Shown here piece by piece: positions 1 through 6,668 of a DNA stretch of 15,826 nt. The notes beneath the pieces were generated by a model. The model made no database searches, was not told where the DNA came from, and was given only the letters and a program-made list of their open reading frames with translations. The stretch's first letter is position 1. Every line of letters begins with the position of its first letter. The position numbers were made by a program, and so were the translations under genes. Origin of the DNA: an uncultured Lachnospiraceae bacterium (GTDB taxonomy: Bacteria; Bacillota_A; Clostridia; Lachnospirales; Lachnospiraceae); contig CAJUOF010000180.1 in NCBI GenBank assembly GCA_910587905.1, positions 1 to 15,826 on the forward strand, written 5' to 3'.

Positions 1-377
1 TCCAGAGAGAGAAGGAGCTGGATGAATTCTTATCCTACATCGACAATCCTCCTGCCATGACAGAGGAAATGGCCGCCTACATCGAAAAAGAAAAGTCTGC
101 ACTCTCCGGCAGCTTCTGCCGCGGCTGCGGTTATTGTGTTCCCACCTGCCCGGCCCATATCCAGATCAACGACTGTGCCCGGATGTCTCTGATGCTGCGG
201 CGCGCTCCCTCCGCTGCCTGGCTCACCCCCGAGGTGCAGGCCATGATGGCGAAGATCGAGGACTGCATCCACTGTGGAAAATGCATGGAAAAATGTCCCT
301 ACGGTCTGAAAACGCCGGATCTTCTCCAAGAGAATTATAAAGATTACAAAGAAATTTTGGCCGGAAAACCACTGTAA
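1..377 (+). CDS. Aldo/keto reductase with C-terminal dicluster ferredoxin domain (3' end only)
   Basis: This is the last ~125 codons of a gene that begins outside the window; the frame is open from base 3 and ends with TAA at 375-377. The visible part has two [4Fe-4S] cysteine sets: CRGCGYCVPTCP (C-x2-C-x2-C-x3-C) at 118-153, and CIHCGKCMEKCP at about 264-299. The stretch between them (ICARM-like NDCARMSLMLRR) is typical of the iron-sulfur tail found on many clostridial NADPH-dependent aldo/keto reductases. In that family a TIM barrel reduces an aldehyde or ketone, and the tail probably passes electrons. The catalytic barrel is not in the window, so the substrate cannot be inferred. It is followed directly by a terminator, so it is the last gene of its unit. 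Confidence 0.88.
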   Translation, partial: QREKELDEFLSYIDNPPAMTEEMAAYIEKEKSALSGSFCRGCGYCVPTCPAHIQINDCARMSLMLRRAPSAAWLTPEVQAMMAKIEDCIHCGKCMEKCPYGLKTPDLLQENYKDYKEILAGKPL

Positions 378-400
378 CCGCGGGCCTGTTCCGGCTATAT

Positions 401-431
401 GGGGCTTCCAAGCGTGGAAGCCCCCCTTTTT
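401..431 (+). terminator. Rho-independent terminator after the aldo/keto reductase
   Basis: A perfect 10-bp stem (GGGGCTTCCA at 401-410, TGGAAGCCCC at 415-424) encloses an AGCG loop and is followed by CCTTTTT. It lies 23 bp after the stop codon. On the minus strand no T-run follows the stem, so it should mainly stop plus-strand transcription. Confidence 0.9.
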
Positions 432-441
432 CCTTCTCTTC

Positions 442-1206
442 TCAATCCCTTCCCCCATCATATTCATAAGCGGTATATTCCCGGTCAAAATGATATCCCA
501 GCTTCTTCGCCAATCCCACCGAATGGAGATTCTGTGCATCCCAACTGGGATAGAGTCCCCGGTCCAGACAGGCTAGAATCAGGCCGGCACTGCAGGCGTA
601 AGCAAGCCCTCTCCTCCGGTAAGCCTCCTTCGTGCCAACCTCGATTTCAATCCCACCAAGGTAACTGGAATAGGACGATGTTCCCGCAACCAGCTCCCCC
701 TCCTTCACCACTGCCATTCCAAGGCCCAACCGCCTGTAGGTATCATAATCCGGATAGTTGCCCACAAAATCCTGACTCCATGTTTCTTCCAAGCACCGAC
801 GATACAGCGCTTCATCGATCGGTCGCAGCTCATATCTCCTCGGAAGGGACGCCGCCGCTTCCCGAAGCTTTTCCCGGTCGAAAACTCCCGGCTCTTTTTT
901 GATGGCGTAACGAGAAACCTGTCTCACCTTCGCTCCCAGACAAGACACAATCATCCCCTCCCAGGCTTTGGAGCCCGGAATTAAAATATGAAATTTACGA
1001 TCCGGAAACAGCCCCAAAAGCTCCTCCGTGGGCCTTCCGCCAAAAAAGCTGAAATCCCCCAGAACGGCCCTGGCCGCCGCCGGATGCTCTTTGTCGTCCC
1101 CGTAGACCTCCCCCATCACCCCCTGCAGGCAGGAAAGCAGCGTCGTATCTGAACCTCCGTCAAACAGCCCCTTCACCCGCTCCGGTTTCTCAAGCTTCAC
1201 GATCAT
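442..1206 (-). CDS. GNAT-family N-acetyltransferase (ZmaR-like GNAT_acetyltran type)
   Basis: A 254-aa protein that probably transfers an acetyl group from acetyl-CoA to an amine; the substrate is unknown. The GNAT fold is in the C-terminal half. The acetyl-CoA loop is seen as EVGTKEAYRRRGLA (about residues 189-202), followed by the helix YACSAGLILACL and the motif PSWDAQNLHSVGLAKKLGY near 220-238. The N-terminal 120 residues look like the extra domain of the PF12746-type acetyltransferases. The frame also opens at a GTG at 1233 that overlaps the upstream stop codon (GTGA), but I chose the ATG at 1206 because it has a clear AGGGGAGGAAAG ribosome site about 7 bp upstream. It is translated just after the ATPase gene, with 23 bp between the two, and the two probably form an operon. 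Confidence 0.82.
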   Translation of the reverse strand: MIVKLEKPERVKGLFDGGSDTTLLSCLQGVMGEVYGDDKEHPAAARAVLGDFSFFGGRPTEELLGLFPDRKFHILIPGSKAWEGMIVSCLGAKVRQVSRYAIKKEPGVFDREKLREAAASLPRRYELRPIDEALYRRCLEETWSQDFVGNYPDYDTYRRLGLGMAVVKEGELVAGTSSYSSYLGGIEIEVGTKEAYRRRGLAYACSAGLILACLDRGLYPSWDAQNLHSVGLAKKLGYHFDREYTAYEYDGGRD

Positions 1207-1229
1207 AGAACTTTCCTCCCCTTTCTCTG

Positions 1230-1973
1230 TCACTCTTCATCCTCCAAAAGCTCCTTGATGATCCGCTTTCGTTCATTGATAAAGAGCTCCGTAAGCCGGT
1301 AGCTTTCCGTCTCCTCATAGCTGCAGGGAAACAGCCCTTCTCCGTCAAAGGAATAAATATCTGCTCCCGGAATCGCCAGCAGGATGGGGGAATGGGTCGC
1401 GATCACAAACTGGGAACCCTGCTCCGCCATTTTAGCGATCTGAATGAAAAGCGACAACTGTCTCTGGGGCGACAATGCCGCCTCCGGCTCATCCATAATA
1501 TAAAGTCCCGCCTCCGTAAAAGACTGAAAGTAGGAAAGAAAACTCTCCCCGTGAGACTGTTCGTGGAGGGATCTCCCTCCGTACCTGGCATAATAGACTT
1601 CTTTCAAGGTTCCGTCCCGATAATCCTCCGCCTTGCTGGCCACATTGAAAAAACTCTCCGCCCGAAAAAAGTATCCCCGCTCCGGCCTTCGGAAGCCCCG
1701 CACCACCCGAAGGGCCCGGCCAAGTTCCGACACATCGTCGAAAGTGGAGAACCGATAGTCCGCCGTACCGCCCTCCCCGTTAAACCCGCAGGCCACGGCA
1801 ATGGCTTCCGTCAGGGTTGATTTCCCCGTTCCATTCTCCCCCACAAAAAAGGTGAGGTTTTTTTCAAATTCCAGGCGTCCCATGTTCCAAAGAGCCGGAA
1901 TCTCCCGCAGATAAGAATCCTCCTTCAAAAGCTCCCAGTCAATGCAGATGCTCTGGATAAACCTGTCGTTCAT
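1230..1973 (-). CDS. Small AAA/ABC-type ATPase (AAA_21-like)
   Basis: A 247-aa soluble P-loop ATPase. Motifs in order: Walker A GENGTGKS (45-52), an ABC-like signature SHGESF (140-145), Walker B LYIMDEPEAALSP (157-169) and a switch His in ATHSP (His194). There are no membrane segments, and the coiled-coil arm of SMC/RecF proteins is very short, so it is a compact stand-alone ATPase rather than a transporter subunit. The frame extends upstream to an ATG at 2078. I chose the ATG at 1973 because GGGAGG lies 7-8 bp upstream and the candidate promoter (-10 at 2004-1999) would fall inside the longer form. It is co-transcribed with the GNAT gene. The cellular role is unknown; similar small ATPases occur both in housekeeping and in defence-like gene pairs. 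Confidence 0.82.
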   Translation of the reverse strand: MNDRFIQSICIDWELLKEDSYLREIPALWNMGRLEFEKNLTFFVGENGTGKSTLTEAIAVACGFNGEGGTADYRFSTFDDVSELGRALRVVRGFRRPERGYFFRAESFFNVASKAEDYRDGTLKEVYYARYGGRSLHEQSHGESFLSYFQSFTEAGLYIMDEPEAALSPQRQLSLFIQIAKMAEQGSQFVIATHSPILLAIPGADIYSFDGEGLFPCSYEETESYRLTELFINERKRIIKELLEDEE

Positions 1974-1998
1974 AGGCACCTCCCACAAAGTCCTCTCT

Positions 1999-2027
1999 AT
2001 TATAGCCGCTTTCCTCCTAAATTTCCA
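1999..2027 (-). promoter_or_regulatory. Candidate sigma-A promoter of the ATPase-GNAT operon
   Basis: On the minus strand a perfect TATAAT (2004-1999) lies 17 bp downstream of TGGAAA (2027-2022), a weak -35 box with four of six consensus bases. It sits about 26 bp upstream of the ATPase start codon and is back to back with the ssrA promoter. Confidence 0.55.
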
Positions 2028-2045
2028 GTCCCTCAAAATTTCTTC

Positions 2046-2074
2046 TTGACATTCTTCCCATACCATCCTATAAT
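2046..2074 (+). promoter_or_regulatory. Consensus sigma-A promoter of ssrA
   Basis: TTGACA at 2046-2051 and TATAAT at 2069-2074 are both perfect and are separated by exactly 17 bp. Transcription would begin near 2081, about 27 nt before the mature tmRNA 5' end, leaving a short leader for RNase P to remove. This is the best promoter in the window and fits a strongly and constitutively expressed RNA. Confidence 0.9.
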
Positions 2075-2107
2075 ACACTTACGTCAAACAACTGTTCCTT
2101 AAAACCG

Positions 2108-2453
2108 GGGCTTGTACTGGTTTCGACGGGGGTTCAGAAGTTTGGGAAGCCATCCGCAGACCGTGACTGCGTCACCAACATGGAAAACCTAAATATAAAC
2201 GCAGACGAACAGTTAGCGTACGCTGCTTAACTGCAGCTGTCGGCCCTAGGTCTCTCACAGCTTAGGATCCCGGCATCGACGATGTGAGGAACTTCGCCTC
2301 CTAAGCTTTGCGGAGGTGGAAGAATTATGAAGCTACCGAGTGGGAAAGCCTGTCTTTTGGCGTTCTCATGGGGGAATCCGAAAGAAAAGACTGTGATGGG
2401 AGAAACCTGAATGGAAGGGCTTTCGGACAGGGGTTCGATTCCCCTCAGGTCCA
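2108..2453 (+). ncRNA. ssrA: Transfer-messenger RNA (tmRNA)
   Basis: tmRNA rescues ribosomes stalled on broken mRNAs by acting first as alanyl-tRNA and then as a short message for a degradation tag. The 5' end carries the family signature GGGGCTTGTACTGGTTTCGA, and the 3' end has the T-arm AGGGGTTCGATTCCCCT (2429-2445). GGGCTTG (2108-2114) pairs fully, allowing G-U, with CAGGTCC (2446-2452) to form the 7-bp acceptor stem, with A2453 as discriminator. No CCA is encoded after it. The tag frame starts at GCA 2201 and ends at TAA 2228-2230, reading ADEQLAYAA; with the tRNA alanine the tag would be A-ADEQLAYAA. The length of 346 nt is normal for a one-piece tmRNA. I see no integrase or duplicated 3' end nearby, so it does not look like an island target here. 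Confidence 0.95.
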
Positions 2454-2464
2454 CTTTCTAAAGA

Positions 2465-2480
2465 TACCGTATGTACGGTA
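2465..2480. repeat. Short dyad just after ssrA
   Basis: TACCGT (2465-2470) and ACGGTA (2475-2480) are inverted around ATGT, 11 nt after the tmRNA 3' end. It may help 3' processing or be chance; there is no T-run after it. Confidence 0.35.
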
Positions 2481-2489
2481 AAGGCTGAA

Positions 2490-2571
2490 ACAGCTCCTTC
2501 CTTGCGAGGACATGAAAAAACTCCCGTTTCTAAAGGGGAGTTTTTTCATGTCCTCGCAAGGAAGGAGCTGT
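2490..2571. terminator. Bidirectional terminator inside a perfect 36-bp inverted repeat
   Basis: The arms at 2490-2525 and 2536-2571 are exact reverse complements over 36 bp, with a 10-nt loop (GTTTCTAAAG). The inner part is a classic two-way terminator, A6-CTCCC / GGGAG-T6, so it can end ssrA from the left and the ABC operon from the right (the operon stop codon is at 2589). The outer 25 bp of perfect pairing (from ACAGCTCC to the ATG-like core) are not needed for termination. Confidence 0.85.
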
Positions 2572-2588
2572 CGATTGCCAATCACATT

Positions 2589-3221
2589 TTACAGCACCCG
2601 TCCCCGGTCCATCTCCGTCACTGTGTCGCAGAGAATTTCGATGTCCTCCCGGTTGTGGCTGGCTAAGAGAATGGTTTTTCCAAGGCCTCTGAGCTTTAAA
2701 AGGATGTTCCTGACATCCTCCACGCCCTGGTTGTCCAGGCCGTTCATGGGCTCGTCCAAAATAAACAGAGACGGGTTTTCCATCATGGCCTGGGCCAGGC
2801 CGAGGCGCTGCCGCATGCCCATGGAATACTTCCCCACATGCTTCTTGCTGGACGGATCCAGCCCCACCAGCTTGATGGCCCTGTGGATCTCTTCTTTTCC
2901 AATCCTGTTTCTAATGCCTGCCAGAAAGCTTAAGTTCTGAAACCCACTGTAATTCGGCAAAAAGCCAGGCATCTCAATAATCACGCCCACGTCCGGCGGA
3001 GTTTCCACTTCTTTTCCGATGGCCTTCCCGTCCACCAAAATCTCCCCCTGCTCCATTTTTAAGAAGCCGCAGATGCATTTAAACAGCACCGTCTTCCCAC
3101 TTCCGTTTCTGCCGACGATTCCATGAATCTTTCCTGCCTCGAAGGAAAGAGACACGTCATCCAGGGCCTTATACTCTCCAAAGGTCTTCGTCACACGGCG
3201 AATCTCGATCTTGTTTTCCAT
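2589..3221 (-). CDS. ABC transporter ATP-binding protein, BcrA/LanF-like
   Basis: A 210-aa cytosolic ATPase that would power the two permeases encoded just upstream. Motifs: Walker A GRNGSGKT (37-44), signature YSMGMRQR (132-139), Walker B LFILDEP (152-158), D-loop GLDNQG and switch His189. Where most ABC proteins have the Q-loop glutamine it reads VIIEMPGF, with Glu83. A glutamate there (an E-loop) is known from lantibiotic immunity (LanF) ATPases. The protein is short, ending soon after the H-loop; BcrA-type proteins are often ~300 aa. The start codon has a strong GGAGGGG site, and the preceding gene ends 13 bp upstream. It is the last gene of the unit, 18 bp before the bidirectional terminator. 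The substrate is unknown; peptide or antibiotic export or immunity is the usual role of this subfamily. Confidence 0.9.
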   Translation of the reverse strand: MENKIEIRRVTKTFGEYKALDDVSLSFEAGKIHGIVGRNGSGKTVLFKCICGFLKMEQGEILVDGKAIGKEVETPPDVGVIIEMPGFLPNYSGFQNLSFLAGIRNRIGKEEIHRAIKLVGLDPSSKKHVGKYSMGMRQRLGLAQAMMENPSLFILDEPMNGLDNQGVEDVRNILLKLRGLGKTILLASHNREDIEILCDTVTEMDRGRVL

Positions 3222-3234
3222 TTGTCCCCTCCTC

Positions 3235-4095
3235 TCAAATGTCCTCGATCGTGTACAAATCCTTTTTCATAATTCCAATCCGTCCCGCCAGAACGCCCCC
3301 GGCGATCAGCACCGCAAGAAACAGATAAATGTATGTGGGCGATGCTCCCGCCCCATAGCCCTGCCGATTATAGTTTTCCAGGTTCATCCATGCAGGAGGG
3401 GACAGATAATAACCGATATAAGAAACCGGCGGGAGGGCGTGATCGATCATAACCGGGGTAAGCCCCATAGCCACACAGACAATCGCTCCTGTCCCCTGCC
3501 TGACCAATAGATTCATCGCATAGCTGATGACCCCCACCGCCGCCGCGTTGAGCCACGCCACAAACATGGAGATCCCCATGGCGGTGAGCGGCTGGTACTT
3601 TGCCATAATCGCGTAGGAAAGCCGGGTAAGCCCCATCTGATCCGGCAGATTAGTCTGGGCCATGGAGCCGACGAGCGCCCCCCATTCGTTGGCAAAGCTG
3701 ACCCTGGGAATCACAAACAAGGCCGGCAGAAGGGAGACGACGACCGTATAGACCAGAGACAAGGCCGCGACATAGAAAATATTTCCCCAGAACCAGCTCC
3801 GTCTCCCGGCCCTGAGGATCTGCCAACCACTGTTGTCATACAGAAACGGAGCATCACAGAACAACAGAACCGCCCCCAGGATAAAGAACATCTGGTTTCC
3901 GGACTTCACCATGAGAAGTGGAAAAACCCAAGCCGAAACGGTCTCCCCGAAGGAAGCAGCCAGGCTTCTAAGCTGCAGCATGTAAAAGGCCACGGTCATG
4001 GCAAACCAGGCGAAAGCCAAATACAGCCTGGGATTGCCCGAGATCCGCTTCAGATTTCCCCGGCAGATGCGCATACTTTTTCTCATGTTATCCAT
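3235..4095 (-). CDS. ABC-2 type permease, LanE/LanG-like (second permease)
   Basis: A 286-aa integral membrane protein with about six hydrophobic segments, near residues 25-48, 66-85, 103-128, 170-200, 203-222 and 253-275. It begins with a basic cytoplasmic N-terminus. I recognise no conserved catalytic residues; the assignment rests on size, topology and position between another permease and the ATPase. The start at 4095 has GAGGAGG about 9 bp upstream and overlaps the previous stop codon (TAA at 4090-4088) by 8 bp, which suggests translational coupling. A second in-frame ATG at 4086 is possible but lies further from the ribosome site. With its neighbours it forms the two-permease, one-ATPase set typical of LanFEG and bacitracin-type transporters. 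Confidence 0.82.
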   Translation of the reverse strand: MDNMRKSMRICRGNLKRISGNPRLYLAFAWFAMTVAFYMLQLRSLAASFGETVSAWVFPLLMVKSGNQMFFILGAVLLFCDAPFLYDNSGWQILRAGRRSWFWGNIFYVAALSLVYTVVVSLLPALFVIPRVSFANEWGALVGSMAQTNLPDQMGLTRLSYAIMAKYQPLTAMGISMFVAWLNAAAVGVISYAMNLLVRQGTGAIVCVAMGLTPVMIDHALPPVSYIGYYLSPPAWMNLENYNRQGYGAGASPTYIYLFLAVLIAGGVLAGRIGIMKKDLYTIEDI

Positions 4096-4894
4096 GCTTC
4101 CGCCTCCTCTCCGCCCACGACTCGAACACCAGGCCCGCCACTCCGATCAGGCTGGCGAAATACAAAAAAATGCAGGGCATCAGTACCCGAATGTCTCCAA
4201 TACTCTTTGCCAGCCATCCGCCGTCTGTCAAGATGTAATCCCACCGCAGGATCCCCGGAAGACGGCCCACAGTGCCGACGATCACTGTCGCATAATAAAA
4301 AATCGCAGGCATGCTTAGGATCACAAAGGGATTGGAAATTTTCGCAGACAACATCAGGGCGAACACCGCCAGAAACCCATAGCCCGCCGCCTCCGTCGCA
4401 ATGGTGCAGACAAAGTAGAGAAACGGCGCAGGACCTAGGATCAGATGTCCGTATACATGATAACTTCCTTTCCGTAGCAGTTCTGCCTCCTCCGGATGAA
4501 TCACCGGGAAAAAGAATCCCATGGCCCCATAGCACAGGGCATAGCCAAAAAACACCGTCAGGAACGCCCCTGCCGCCGCAACCGCCACATGGGACCAGCA
4601 GCAGGCTGCCAGACTCGCCCGGCTGGTAAGACAGTGCAGGTAATTATGCTTCACATCTTCCCGGTAACTCAGACCAAAGGGTAAAGCGACAAGCACCGTC
4701 ATAATCAGGAAAAAATTCGTGGCATTCCCGTGAAGGCGCGCCAGCTCATAGACCGACATTTGATTCCCGTAGGTCCAGATATTGGGAATCAAACCGACTG
4801 CCGTGATGAAAGCGGTCAAAAAAATCGCAAAATAAAAATTTCCTGACTGAAGCAATCGCTTAAAATCCATACGCAGGCATCGTAAAAATGTCAT
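4088..4894 (-). CDS. ABC-2 type permease, LanE/LanG-like (first permease)
   Basis: A 268-aa membrane protein with about six hydrophobic segments, near residues 18-38, 59-76, 95-127, 152-184, 187-211 and 235-258. Its size and layout match the second permease, but I see little direct similarity between the two, so they are probably a heterodimer pair rather than a recent duplication. GGGGGAGAGG lies 5 bp before the ATG. The lipoprotein gene ends 13 bp upstream and the next permease overlaps it by 8 bp, so the genes are one tight operon. Substrate and direction of transport cannot be read from the sequence. Confidence 0.82.
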   Translation of the reverse strand: MTFLRCLRMDFKRLLQSGNFYFAIFLTAFITAVGLIPNIWTYGNQMSVYELARLHGNATNFFLIMTVLVALPFGLSYREDVKHNYLHCLTSRASLAACCWSHVAVAAAGAFLTVFFGYALCYGAMGFFFPVIHPEEAELLRKGSYHVYGHLILGPAPFLYFVCTIATEAAGYGFLAVFALMLSAKISNPFVILSMPAIFYYATVIVGTVGRLPGILRWDYILTDGGWLAKSIGDIRVLMPCIFLYFASLIGVAGLVFESWAERRRKHG

Positions 4895-4907
4895 GCCTCT
4901 CCCCCCT

Positions 4908-6005
4908 TTACTCCGTAATCTCCTCTCCGGTCACCGCATTGACATAGACGTTAGAAGGAATTCCATCGGCAGAAAAAGAAAAATACCAGGTCGGCACCAA
5001 TTCATATTCTCTGAGACTGTAATCTGCAGACAAAGGATAGGGATAGTAAACCAGCCTCATCTCGTCAACGGAGACATCTCCGGCCATTGACATCTGAAAC
5101 TTCCGCTCCAAAGTATGGTAAATTATTTCCATGGAGGCCGCCTCGTTCTCTTCCACTTCCAAAATCTCATAATTTCCTTCACAGGATACAGACGCAATCC
5201 CATCTGTTCCGACAATGGTTATGATTTCCCCGCTTGGCACGTAAAGGCCGTCCTTCCTCCCGTCGTGCAAACTTCCCGCTGTCAATGGCAAGCCGTTCAC
5301 GATCTGTTCCATACGGATGTCATAACAATCATCCGTTTCTTCAAACTCTTCCACCATCGTTTCTCCCCGTTCGCGGGCCAGACTCTCGGCCTCCTCAAAG
5401 AGCTCTTTATGGGTAACCGGATAGTATCCCAGAAAACGAACTCCCTCCAGGCCAATCACCTCCGTCCAATATTTCTCCGCCCGCTCCCTTGCCTCTTCCA
5501 CAGGCATAAAAGTCAGTTCCTCTCCCGCATCTGTTTCCAATACCCGGCTATCCGGCTCAATATTCTGCTTGAAAAGCCTCCTGTTTCGCTCCGCCCGCTC
5601 CGTCTGGATACTGATTCCGAGGGCAAGGCGGATCACTCCCGGCTTTGGCTCCTGCCCCTCTTCAATCCAAATATCTCCTTCATGCAGAACGCCTGCGTCA
5701 TCACCAAACTCCGCCATGTCCGGATCCTGCCATTCACTCGCCGGAATATCCGGATACAGCCTTTTGGACAATTCCTTTCCGTTGAAATAGACATTCTTCA
5801 CCTTACAGGTCTCCACCGTTCCGTCCCAATCCTTCGGAAGCTCAATCGTTGCATCCAGCGTAACCTTATCCGTCAGCTTCCTGCTAACCCGATCTCCATC
5901 CCGGAGCATGGCCGCTTCCCCTTCCTCCAGGGTTTTTCCCTTGCCACATCCCACCAGACAGGCCATAAAACCTAAGAGCAACATGCTGCAAATTCGTTTT
6001 TTCAT
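4908..6005 (-). CDS. Lipoprotein of the ABC operon, possible PepSY/YpeB-like C-terminal region
   Basis: A 365-aa exported lipoprotein. The N-terminus MKKRICSMLLLGFMACLVGC has a basic start, a hydrophobic core and the lipobox LVGC, so Cys20 would be lipidated and the rest anchored outside the membrane. The body is acidic and soluble. The final ~60 residues (LVYYPYPLSADYSL ... VPTWYFSFSADG ... NVYVNAVTGEEI) look like the PepSY/YpeB-type ending found in many clostridial lipoproteins, but I cannot name the family with certainty (a DUF6034-like protein is possible). I chose the ATG at 6005 rather than the in-frame TTG at 6008; AGGGGAC lies upstream. Its place before two permeases and an ATPase suggests an accessory or immunity lipoprotein, comparable in position to LanI proteins; it does not resemble a typical solute-binding protein. 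Confidence 0.8.
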   Translation of the reverse strand: MKKRICSMLLLGFMACLVGCGKGKTLEEGEAAMLRDGDRVSRKLTDKVTLDATIELPKDWDGTVETCKVKNVYFNGKELSKRLYPDIPASEWQDPDMAEFGDDAGVLHEGDIWIEEGQEPKPGVIRLALGISIQTERAERNRRLFKQNIEPDSRVLETDAGEELTFMPVEEARERAEKYWTEVIGLEGVRFLGYYPVTHKELFEEAESLARERGETMVEEFEETDDCYDIRMEQIVNGLPLTAGSLHDGRKDGLYVPSGEIITIVGTDGIASVSCEGNYEILEVEENEAASMEIIYHTLERKFQMSMAGDVSVDEMRLVYYPYPLSADYSLREYELVPTWYFSFSADGIPSNVYVNAVTGEEITE

Positions 6006-6026
6006 CAATGTGTCCCCTTTTCTAAT

Positions 6027-6052
6027 GGGGCGCCCGCAGGTATCGACGCCCC
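6027..6052. repeat. Hairpin in the gap between secreted-protein and lipoprotein genes
   Basis: GGGGCG (6027-6032) and CGCCCC (6047-6052) are inverted around a 14-nt loop, in the 89-bp gap between the two genes. No T-run follows on the minus strand, so it is not a standard terminator. It may stabilise the mRNA end of the first gene or reduce read-through, giving more secreted protein than transporter. Confidence 0.4.
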
Positions 6053-6094
6053 TCTCTTCGTATCATATCGTCCTATTACCGTCTCTACAAGACA

Positions 6095-6514
6095 TTACGG
6101 AGTCCAATCTATATTCTGGCGCATATAAGTTCCTGTAAAATCGCAGCCTCTCAGCTTAGCCACCAAAACATAATTAAAATTATAATGATAACTCCCATAT
6201 CTACCGGTTTGCGTACTGCTCAGGCTTTCCAATAACATGGTGCCGCTTTCTCCTCCCCCGCCGGACAATTGAGAATATGCCTCAATCGTTCCATTGTGCG
6301 TTACTGCCTGCACATTACTCGGCTCGGTGCTTTTGCAGACAGCGCTCGCATGATTATTATAATTGTTCTTTGCAACCGCCGGGGACGTCTTCGTCTGAGT
6401 GTTGTAGGTAAAAGAAGCCTGCCACCTCGTCGCCGCCAGCGCCGTCATGGAAAACATCGCCGCAATCACAGCAACCATCACGATACATCTTATCATTTTC
6501 TTTGTCTTTGTCAT
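6095..6514 (-). CDS. Small secreted protein of unknown function, first gene of the ABC operon
   Basis: A 139-aa protein with a clear Sec signal peptide: basic MTKTKKMIR, hydrophobic IVMVAVIAAMFSM, then an ALA-A cleavage site near residue 27-28. The mature part (~111 aa) is rich in Asn, Ser, Thr, Tyr and Gly, has a GGGG run (85-88), and contains only two cysteines (60 and 124) that could form one disulfide. I do not recognise a family. It is not a typical lantibiotic or double-glycine peptide and does not match lactococcin 972 as I remember it. The frame opens at 6550, but the ATG at 6514 has AAGGAGG about 9 bp upstream. It has its own promoter with a BlaI-type box, and is followed by a lipoprotein and a LanFEG-like transporter. 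This context suggests an exported bioactive protein or a secreted stress protein; neither is proven. Confidence 0.75.
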   Translation of the reverse strand: MTKTKKMIRCIVMVAVIAAMFSMTALAATRWQASFTYNTQTKTSPAVAKNNYNNHASAVCKSTEPSNVQAVTHNGTIEAYSQLSGGGGESGTMLLESLSSTQTGRYGSYHYNFNYVLVAKLRGCDFTGTYMRQNIDWTP

Positions 6515-6604
6515 GTTCCTTATCCTCCTTTTTCTGCCCTTAACCCGCATTTGGGCGTTTGCTGTATGTTATCCCACTGGGAATAACCGGAATTATATCT
6601 ATAT

Positions 6605-6633
6605 ATTATAAATTTAATTATACATTGTGTAAG
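6605..6633 (-). promoter_or_regulatory. Candidate promoter of the secreted-protein/ABC operon
   Basis: On the minus strand CTTACA (6633-6628) and a perfect TATAAT (6610-6605) are 17 bp apart. A second TATAAT occurs at 6597-6592. The -35 box overlaps the candidate BlaI box at 6621-6631. Confidence 0.55.
6621..6631. promoter_or_regulatory. Candidate BlaI/MecI-type operator at the secreted-protein promoter
   Basis: TACATTGTGTA is a TACA/TGTA dyad with a 3-nt centre, extended outward to TTATACATTGTGTAA. Known BlaI/MecI operators are TACA-N2-TGTA dyads, so the spacing here is one base longer. Its overlap with the -35 box suits a repressor site. Confidence 0.45.
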
Positions 6634-6635
6634 CC

Positions 6636-6668
6636 GAGGTTAAAGGGGAATCGATCCCCTCAAGCCTC
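6636..6668. repeat. Imperfect hairpin at the end of the BlaR1-like gene
   Basis: Arms 6636-6648 and 6656-6668 pair with two mismatches and have an inner AGGGG/CCCCT stem. It begins at the BlaR1-like stop codon (6670-6668). No T-run follows, so it is at best a weak terminator, and some read-through into the secreted-protein operon is likely. Confidence 0.35.

Noticed and set aside
5115..5975. Plus-strand open frame (286 codons) opposite the lipoprotein gene
   Set aside because: The minus strand has a lipobox, a ribosome site and operon context; the plus-strand translation has no such support.
6643..6661. AGGGG..CGAT..CCCCT resembling a tRNA/tmRNA T-arm, considered as an attachment-site copy of the ssrA 3' end
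   Set aside because: Only the short palindromic core is similar; flanks do not match the ssrA 3' end and no integrase is present.
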